Origin: Bacteroidaceae bacterium
GTDB lineage: Bacteria > Bacteroidota > Bacteroidia > Bacteroidales > Bacteroidaceae
Assembly: GCA_017469925.1 (NCBI GenBank)
Contig: JAFUFK010000016.1
Span: 372,001-436,000, forward strand
Direction of reading: 5' to 3'
Length of the DNA stretch: 64,000 bases
Positions 61,701 to 64,000 of the stretch are shown here, in pieces. The translations under genes were made by a program, and so were the position numbers. Each line of letters starts with the position of its first letter. The stretch's first letter is position 1. The notes under the pieces were generated by a model that worked only from the letters and a program-made list of their open reading frames with translations, was not told where the DNA came from and ran no database searches.

Positions 61701-64000
61701 AAAGCAAAAAGAGCGGAGGAATAATGGAGTACATCAAAAAGAATTGGACGGTGTTCAAACCGTCGGAGGACGAGGAAGAAGAGAAGACGGATTCTTAAAC
61801 AACAAGTCTTTCATGCTTGACGAAGGTGCAGGAGAAGCAGAAAACTACGACGCAGGTCCACTAACCTTTGAGGAAAGCATAACAAAGGCAATGCTTGAAC
61901 TTTCAAGAAGAAACAAGCAGAACCTTCAAAACAGAATGGATGCCATTGCTGCGATTAAGGGCAATCTCCAGCAGTTGAGAATGGCTATGGCTCGTCAGCG
62001 TGAGTATGACAGGAGCACGGTTAATGATATTGTGCGTCTTGTAAGAATGCTGATGGACACTGGCTTTGTTAGCGACATGACCACCTATGAGGTGCGTCGG
62101 TTGCTTGCTATGGTAAATAGTGCCACAGGTCGTGAAGATATTTCACAACAGGCAGACAAGATTCTGGACCTGATAACATCGCATCAAATCCGTCAGTGTA
62201 AGAGCATTCTTGGCAAACAGATAAGCATACGTGCTTCAAAGGTGAACCAGAGTGGGGTAGAAGTGCAAGGCAAACTCGATGTCGAAGGTCAGCGTATGGT
62301 AAATGCGTTGAAGGAAGGCATGGGACTGTATGAGGCTACCATTGACGAGCGTATGAGTGAATGCCTTGATAAGATGGGTGATGCATCCGACGAGGTGGCA
62401 CAGAAGAATGCGGCCCTGGAATACCAAGGTCTTATGCTTGCCAAACAATATCTCGAGGATGTTAAGGCGAGCGAGCAAGAAGAGAAAGACTTGAAGCATG
62501 CTTTAAGTCAGGCTGACGAAGAACGTCGGGCTGGCAGGTTCGGCAGCTACGACCAGTATAAAGAATATGTGCAAAGCCTGCGTGACAGCATCATGCAGAA
62601 TCGCCTTGAGCGTGTGGAAGCTTATCGCAGACTATTCAACTCTATTGGCGACAACCTGCGAGACAGCGTCAAGAAAGCTTGGGAGTTTAGAGAACGAGAG
62701 ACTGCAAGGGCCAATGAAATTCTTCACATGGCGAACAGCGACCTTGAAGGTATGTCTGCAAGTGAGCACAGTAGCCAGAAGTGGTGGGAGAGTGCTGTCA
62801 ATTGGTCTTGGGTACGAGGACTGATGAAACCACTTGCCACATTCGACGAAATGCTCCGATTCTTGGGTCGTAAGAGCGTGGATGGAAGAGGCTATCTTTG
62901 GAATCGTTTCTTTAGAGACGGATTTGTAAAGGCTAACGATACGGCTTGGAGAAACCTGAAGAAGGACCACGAAGAGTTGGATGCCAAGGTACGTGACTTG
63001 TTCAATGGTGGTACATATATCGACAAGAACGGAAAGACACAGAAGATGCCAAAGATAAACCGTTGGAGCGACCTCTTCTCCCTTGAACGCGACATGCCTA
63101 CCGCAGATGTTGGTATATGGGATGCTGGAGAAACGAAGACATACACCTTGACTGCCGGCAACCTTCTGTACATCTATATGGTAAACAAGATGAGCGATGG
63201 TCGCATGAAGCTTCGCAGGATGGGTATATCGGAAGCAGATGTTGAAGCCATAAAGCAGAGCCTTGACCCACGTCTTATCGAACTTGCCGACTGGATGCAG
63301 AACGATTATCTTGTAGGCAAGCGCAACACCTATAACGAAGTACACGAGCGTCTGTTTGGTGCTCCTATGGCTTCCATAGACAACTACTTCCCATTAAAGG
63401 TGAATAAGCGCAGCCGTATGCAGGAGATTGACCCTACAGCATATACGGGCGACGGGGATGCAAAGCCATCAGACATTACGGGAGCCATCATCAAGCGCAA
63501 GAAGAACACTACGCCATTGGATATCACCAATGCCGATGCCTTTGACGTAATGCTTGAACACTTGGAGCAGATGGAGCATTGGGCCGCTTTTGCAGAACTT
63601 AGCCATGACCTGAAGACGCTGCTTTCATACAAGACATTCCGCAATCGTTTGGAGAATATGAGCAGTGTACGTTTCGGTAGTGGTGATGTGCTTTGGAACA
63701 ACTTCAAGACAGCATGCGCAATTGCTTGCGGTGTGTATCGCCCGAAGATAGACAAGGACAGCATAGACACCTCTCTTGTGAACGTCGCAAAGGGTGTTAC
63801 CGCTGCCAAGATATCCCTGAGATTGTTCACTGCATTCAAGCAGTTGCTTTCTTATCCTGCATACCTGAGTGAAGCAAACATCATTGAACTTGCCAAAACA
63901 ACCAATCCTGTAGGTGCAGCAAAGGCATGGAATTGGGCAATAGAGAATCTTCCAGGGTTCGCAGAGCGTTGGCAGAGTAGGCAGGCAGGTGACAGCAGAC
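49762..64000 (+). CDS. giant phage polyvalent protein (4,746+ residues, runs off the window)
   Basis: One uninterrupted frame from ATG 49762 to the window end. Residues 1-60 are a short repeat-like start (GVNTGSYDDF...NKEDRDWYYNKS). 390-490 contain hydrophobic helices. 1046-1122 is a barnase/EndoU/ColicinE5/RelE-like nuclease module (GDIDLWYGDDKAGL, HPEVLNDL, HRAVISKDW, LLTAYEKK). 1589-1747 is an inorganic-pyrophosphatase-like module (NPTEAQKDAGNYKKGHV, GVDGDHIDMFL, HRKTKPFAEYKSV). About 2524-2579 fits the large-polyvalent-protein domain LPD3 (FYDHSLTEIEK). 2725-2804 is ADP-ribosyltransferase-like (KMYRAVDAS, GDWVTPSREYAEQH). 3536-3541 is HEGVAH (peptidase-like HExxxH) and 3881-3885 is HENLH (HExxH). 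The rest is long helical text. Such proteins are known in phages and conjugative elements as multi-effector proteins delivered with the DNA. Module names are recognised from memory and need profile searches. The stop is outside the window. Confidence 0.85.
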   Translation, partial: MYNDEDRKWLFDKMKSAGVNTGSYDDFTQSLSNKEDRDWYYNKSKELKLDIGSPEDFESMMVEPIAQPVIAGGPSGNVFTESELKKMENGGNPKAKSSLKPTKGAVSKPSAQMPGYKQPVADFMKLDTRDLNTWKNPMGKVRDVRQQQQFSTQKPGEDKTVTDVVKAVKGDEAAAKRVGRQKAMQQIRDRIDYARVSGGKELQGIIPNSEILAPTVLRDEEGNPILGEDGEPLTGVTGDQARVNAQKHEHAKYEEAEYNSLSSQMERAQQELADIQDQIDALKTPYGVKEGEANRMRDLVRTREQIERRIAGLEIAQAGGERGFWSGLLGTGLDLSTWAFGLDKLGDASRMLSISEKMKRGEDITTEEQALLDATLKNQEVQQRLDDDSNFMFRAGRMTAEMFPFMLSIGLTGGMSGVAGIGVNAGRQAALRYAENFGADALRNRIVANMLKGTGALVGDLMAGYAMGNTVGIGNTMADVLNRRIGRLTYAPDGSITFEGGKSWAEALYQGETAQALEYGTEMMGEHIIDPALKMIARQSKNLGFMRGLSRIFTGEGGPQMIKTTYEWLNKMGVQGLPSEGLEEEVNMLLGIGLHADDTDEQVAQFLDKDTHKEIWGGMGLSIGFLHGFGAGMQGLSKTYNTANYYRYKRKAGQASRRAVALLGKDVWAPLQERIDNAPNEEMGKVYADVLNDASMNPRDKEAVLDYMVKLTEMRGYNLGRWNASQEAPQPSVREEEQIGEQLAESNSQGYDATEPEDMQDIQNRMEILREELGDELLVANLDNDPVGTLASIEDNDTRNKALQYTNARAAYNGLLQRIGDDIESNVRVAHEVVESNVDKHTNQIRPAILKHSQRPVYIVDDTNSYDNDSSIIVKDAETGKLEFVSLNDIASIGQPLDPEQEKQRVETDIRNQIAQQEVDKVNGVLTMSIGDVYDLIDQQGNPHQVQILADNGDGTVQAVVDGKQNEAFPKQVIQDMADLKNRARAQEQYSAIASQPTEEEIQPIGKSIFGNLYDQFRGRAKDAVSFLLNRKEGNAIAALRHKDVGDIDLWYGDDKAGLKKIAEKHPEVLNDLQGIIDRMHVVRASENRVILESGTHRAVISKDWYGKKADNWLLTAYEKKGTSGGSIDIVPEPEGKQNGTAPLQDSFSGDKVTENTGNEQNISKGNAMPMVGEGENAEPNFLAVTPERGHQYIYNEAGLDQEEAGQFIEANKKAADNALKKALNSKPNMGTSLSKYNKAKAEWQERVNAAQSTADYWNSVAEVEAELQQSRDEEAQRRLWSTPEGRAQALSDVTSKGPKAKAELARRIYGGYFNSDLDVPGTIEELVAMLLPYGSLNWEGYDRGTHHVRGLQEELGSNHRRGLDRNADSNAFNSYLAKKGEGMSVEELAEQMYSSPENMQDGEHPRWEDSEIRSAILDVLMNAGKSTDIRDYVLNSRINAAEEALRAEEEAAEAAKAEYAEAMHMTPDEVDLWQDYLAEEIPSLVAAYDEIYPIFAEDIIENINNDGEQQSSRSEGLDSQSAEGGNQVLDNGSQEEVREPARSAEVVAEDNEQEGPVGTAENVAVGESAPADVLPEGERVNLQEQIANAEAEVDTNPTEAQKDAGNYKKGHVNIDGFNFTIENPKGSERSGVDADGKAWSQTMNNTYGYIRGSEGVDGDHIDMFLSDDPSQGDVYVIDQVKKDGSFDEHKVMYGFGSEQEARDAYLSNYEEGWQGLGNITHVSKGEFKKWVESSHRKTKPFAEYKSVTVTMWKTKKSTLTDANRSETTPISDLGELSADKVTENLSNEQEETEENANLSDEQRKEIAKTVKGFEQETQEDFIAFERRVNDMSDAELLAYIEAQGLDETKADHPSVYDAYDARHGKEYVDYFDMYADGLHDSTRDRVEEILAQAEKEWEKGGFSSEMRTQLSAQIDACREWLDREEGQSGKTILFREGNDKTLAGFHNISSDKLKKALKQGGLANPSMAVVNTEDRAHTDYGDISLIAPSRLINARTGMNVGTYAGDAWTPTYPSVTLFFTPKGEKHRQAIAKENANGDKELENHLLHALSDYIDGNGDRLHFLFLAQKGLNPEIAQERTTHSHEEYEAVKKIFGEGTSTLPSDFTKEQSDALLALMMSEYEKKVREDSQKISDEAKREAAVEAMLDIRRKSLTDDNGKLWFAKGDNYVHGVWKDEQRRKNPKTDWYPSGNRRYVPNTLENVSRLMNKEQATNAYDNGGLSATRARLLQRFTSLAQIRKNKDLLNSDEEVEKRSKEMSDELFDIIHQISDMQKIDDNPFSNLDYAERRLQEAMTMRNPIRYLNKEYGYDIAEDSELASQIMNFIEEVKALPVKYFETKFNRPVYLNEFAVAVVPDDLDADMLNQLRQSGLDVRTYKSGDIEDRKRVNKEAVEGRSDILFREGEPDYSTMSEPDLDKEYMEALNVVEKPQRIEKLRKSEPVEITGEEYRGQYELNRDSAKKYIKEHLRGNYQIDDTGETILLAKDGAQKVTSHSMGNEAHLKSIAAIPQLLKNAIYITELPNEKGNGKYDMYRYYVCGLRIGGEDYTAKIVIGVDANGKKFYDHSLTEIEKGKLIDEVGALSTTLPSDNESSSISVSKDTKLLSILQTNPEEIARAEEKMRSVLDEMARRRGYTSSSDYQGSLAFNGAAPSKNAYFETKEERKKAFANGDFEGDYSLGDFVDNGLDNHDLEWQIDNPIPASGRDKATLASLNNLRSAVKGKKRTIKMYRAVDASVKEDSFRNGDWVTPSREYAEQHIGLQDWKKGRIIEQEVSIDDVWWNGDDINEWGYDDGKGYAYKNTANNRKLTDLVTRDDAGNVIPPSKRFDERSQDVRFREDEEAPIFISNARHAVEGIKQEKAKPEQWLAMIEKNGGMKAGEDKWLGLSDWLKGQGKKTLTKQEVLDYIRENQIEVQEVHYSEDAETNAFLEYRKEYKQYYDEAVENGKEDPQDVAWERMIEEHGEDFGLGFYALGDELQWDNDSDYTQWEYEQGGIDKPINSTRLDYTTEGLKNKREIALTVPTVESWNEGDEVHFGDADNGTSVAWIRFGETTDADGNRVLVIDEIQSKRHQEGREKGYRTAEAIAEEERLGEEVNKAQEAYDAYTRKMSEKYDGAYEDIFPDMAEAERQEADRLEQAVYAASERLQNHDVSDIPDAPFEKNWHELAMKRMLRYAAENGYDKIAWTTGTHQARRYDIGKDVEKIISYDYPSVKDADGRKSKKVEIRLRNGDTMTMRVGEDGRVIEGRSETEGKMLSDVVGKDLAKRIMEGEGKDGSIFDADRDLPAKVIDGDGLRIGAEGMKGFYDEILPRFMNKYGKKWGVKVGEVELEKPFDADHDAPLKWHSVDVNPEMKESVMQGQTMFRPGGLKFGDKASFDIHLAQNPDGGPLVYKTDVLPDVYPSPYNAFAAIRNHYPEYLVQWDEQTDKVTLTSWRSILGSQEQKPASKTQQRKEDAYAKRVKRNMRKKAEDMVEKLHISDDVLIVDNASELPDEVFEGMSSRTKKKTKRSKGWFDPTTGKIILIIGNNRSEKDILETVMHEGVAHYGLRKLFGEHFDTFLDEVHKHADKEVKDRINQLAFEKYDFDLRAATEEYLASLAEMTDFERPQMQSWWKRVRELFDQMLVRLGLGKSLTRSLDDNDLRYILWRSYHNLELQQNGLFGVADDIAMQQELKVRDFAVKATPIIKNDFRISNGEEIPFGMKIKILDAYNVVKDKHPGVVALIRTPYGYVAINKDAAALRKAFNLPDGPYILFDEEVLDKALSKLISRGNRVALTEVATNEAVAEKVSEPNVRFREDGVREEVEKFTSKYNSKPISFFSLSMSDEELIDALDIPKEYRKDEDIKELRKYFETEKPAALFDRKTEKIYIFADELKPEKTEETLFHENLHASLHEMYEDGMRNIAERFWNIAPDEGKVKRSFVEKKYKDEDEKKEELFVFWLSRSMRDGDVDDMLNMFDDEGDVIRIETFLRDIGYDKERESAERKQKERRNNGVHQKELDGVQTVGGRGRREDGFLNNKSFMLDEGAGEAENYDAGPLTFEESITKAMLELSRRNKQNLQNRMDAIAAIKGNLQQLRMAMARQREYDRSTVNDIVRLVRMLMDTGFVSDMTTYEVRRLLAMVNSATGREDISQQADKILDLITSHQIRQCKSILGKQISIRASKVNQSGVEVQGKLDVEGQRMVNALKEGMGLYEATIDERMSECLDKMGDASDEVAQKNAALEYQGLMLAKQYLEDVKASEQEEKDLKHALSQADEERRAGRFGSYDQYKEYVQSLRDSIMQNRLERVEAYRRLFNSIGDNLRDSVKKAWEFRERETARANEILHMANSDLEGMSASEHSSQKWWESAVNWSWVRGLMKPLATFDEMLRFLGRKSVDGRGYLWNRFFRDGFVKANDTAWRNLKKDHEELDAKVRDLFNGGTYIDKNGKTQKMPKINRWSDLFSLERDMPTADVGIWDAGETKTYTLTAGNLLYIYMVNKMSDGRMKLRRMGISEADVEAIKQSLDPRLIELADWMQNDYLVGKRNTYNEVHERLFGAPMASIDNYFPLKVNKRSRMQEIDPTAYTGDGDAKPSDITGAIIKRKKNTTPLDITNADAFDVMLEHLEQMEHWAAFAELSHDLKTLLSYKTFRNRLENMSSVRFGSGDVLWNNFKTACAIACGVYRPKIDKDSIDTSLVNVAKGVTAAKISLRLFTAFKQLLSYPAYLSEANIIELAKTTNPVGAAKAWNWAIENLPGFAERWQSRQAGDSR
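54243..54250 (+). promoter_or_regulatory. TATCTTTG element inside the giant gene
   Basis: An exact TAnnTTTG match 27 bases before the nested ATG at 54278; GTTG lies 22 bases upstream. Such matches occur by chance, so this only supports the nested frame weakly. Confidence 0.3.
54278..54505 (+). CDS. small protein encoded in another frame inside the giant gene
   Basis: A 75-residue frame (MMENNRVAEAKAWIASLPKE..., ending LTYYLKENE) is shifted by one from the giant frame. It has balanced, helix-forming, protein-like composition, including hydrophobic LANLLLLTYYL. In the giant frame the same bases encode a low-complexity Glu/Ser/Gly linker (residues 1506-1582) that ends just before the pyrophosphatase-like module. 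This suggests the nested frame is the older, real gene that the giant frame now reads through. No homologue is named. Confidence 0.45.
   Translation: MMENNRVAEAKAWIASLPKEEIKSWITEAKKKYGNLPEVQKLSQKITSRKDLSEQQKTLQLANLLLLTYYLKENE
61673..61798 (+). CDS. second small nested frame inside the giant gene
   Basis: A 41-residue frame (MTKKENQQKESKKSGGIMEYI...TVFKPSEDEEEEKTDS) in the same shifted frame as 54278-54505. In the giant frame the bases encode a basic, low-complexity linker (residues about 3971-4012, KERRNNGVHQKE). The peptide has a basic start, a short hydrophobic/aromatic centre and an acidic end. Function unknown. Confidence 0.35.
   Translation: MTKKENQQKESKKSGGIMEYIKKNWTVFKPSEDEEEEKTDS

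Overview
The window looks like a chromosome segment of a Bacteroidales bacterium, most likely a Prevotellaceae relative. The evidence is the recurring TAnnTTTG promoter element (for example before cas12a, ald and the sigma-54-type regulator), several AraC-type regulators, GH115 and GH39 plant-glycan enzymes, and the gene types. Most of the host DNA is GC-rich. The CRISPR locus, the GH39/DUF362 pair and the element from about 47.4 kb onward are visibly richer in AT, which suggests transfer.

Layout. 0-6.8 kb holds housekeeping genes: a sugar kinase, an AraC regulator, an acyltransferase, and an operon of polyprenol-phosphate mannosyltransferase, dihydroorotase and a stand-alone MetH activation domain, followed by a flavin-reductase lipoprotein. 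7.0-13.7 kb is a complete type V-A CRISPR-Cas locus (cas12a-cas4-cas1-cas2, 16 repeats) with all key Cas12a residues present. 13.9-24.4 kb has an AAA/DUF4143 ATPase, a CMD-cupin protein, an aldo/keto reductase and a six-gene export operon (two ABC-2 permeases, two nucleotide-binding domains, HlyD, TolC) facing a divergent AraC regulator. 24.6-39.8 kb is a variable region: GH39 and DUF362, TetR, broken genes, a cluster of flavodoxin/SDR redox genes with an AraC regulator, GH115, a porin, a nucleoside-recognition membrane protein and asparaginase. 39.9-47.3 kb is core: alanine dehydrogenase, mfd, a sigma-54-type activator, lptE, a TPR-like protein and secG. 47.36 kb to the end is an integrated phage-like element. 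It begins at a 3'-half copy of a tRNA-His gene and is dominated by one reading frame that runs off the window (at least 4,746 residues).

Strongest observations. (1) A 7-bp tandem tract (CTCACCT, or GAGGTGA on the other strand) lies inside three genes. In two of them it sits exactly at a frameshift. mfd has four units and would be restored by losing one. The paired ABC ATPase has three units and would become a single two-domain protein by gaining one. Both repaired frames come out to whole codon numbers. This looks like slipped-strand phase variation of a DNA-repair factor and an exporter. (2) The phage-element giant protein carries nuclease-like, pyrophosphatase-like, ADP-ribosyltransferase-like and two zinc-peptidase-like modules. 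They are separated by a recurring Phe-Arg linker every 430-530 residues, and two small proteins appear to be encoded in another frame inside its linkers.
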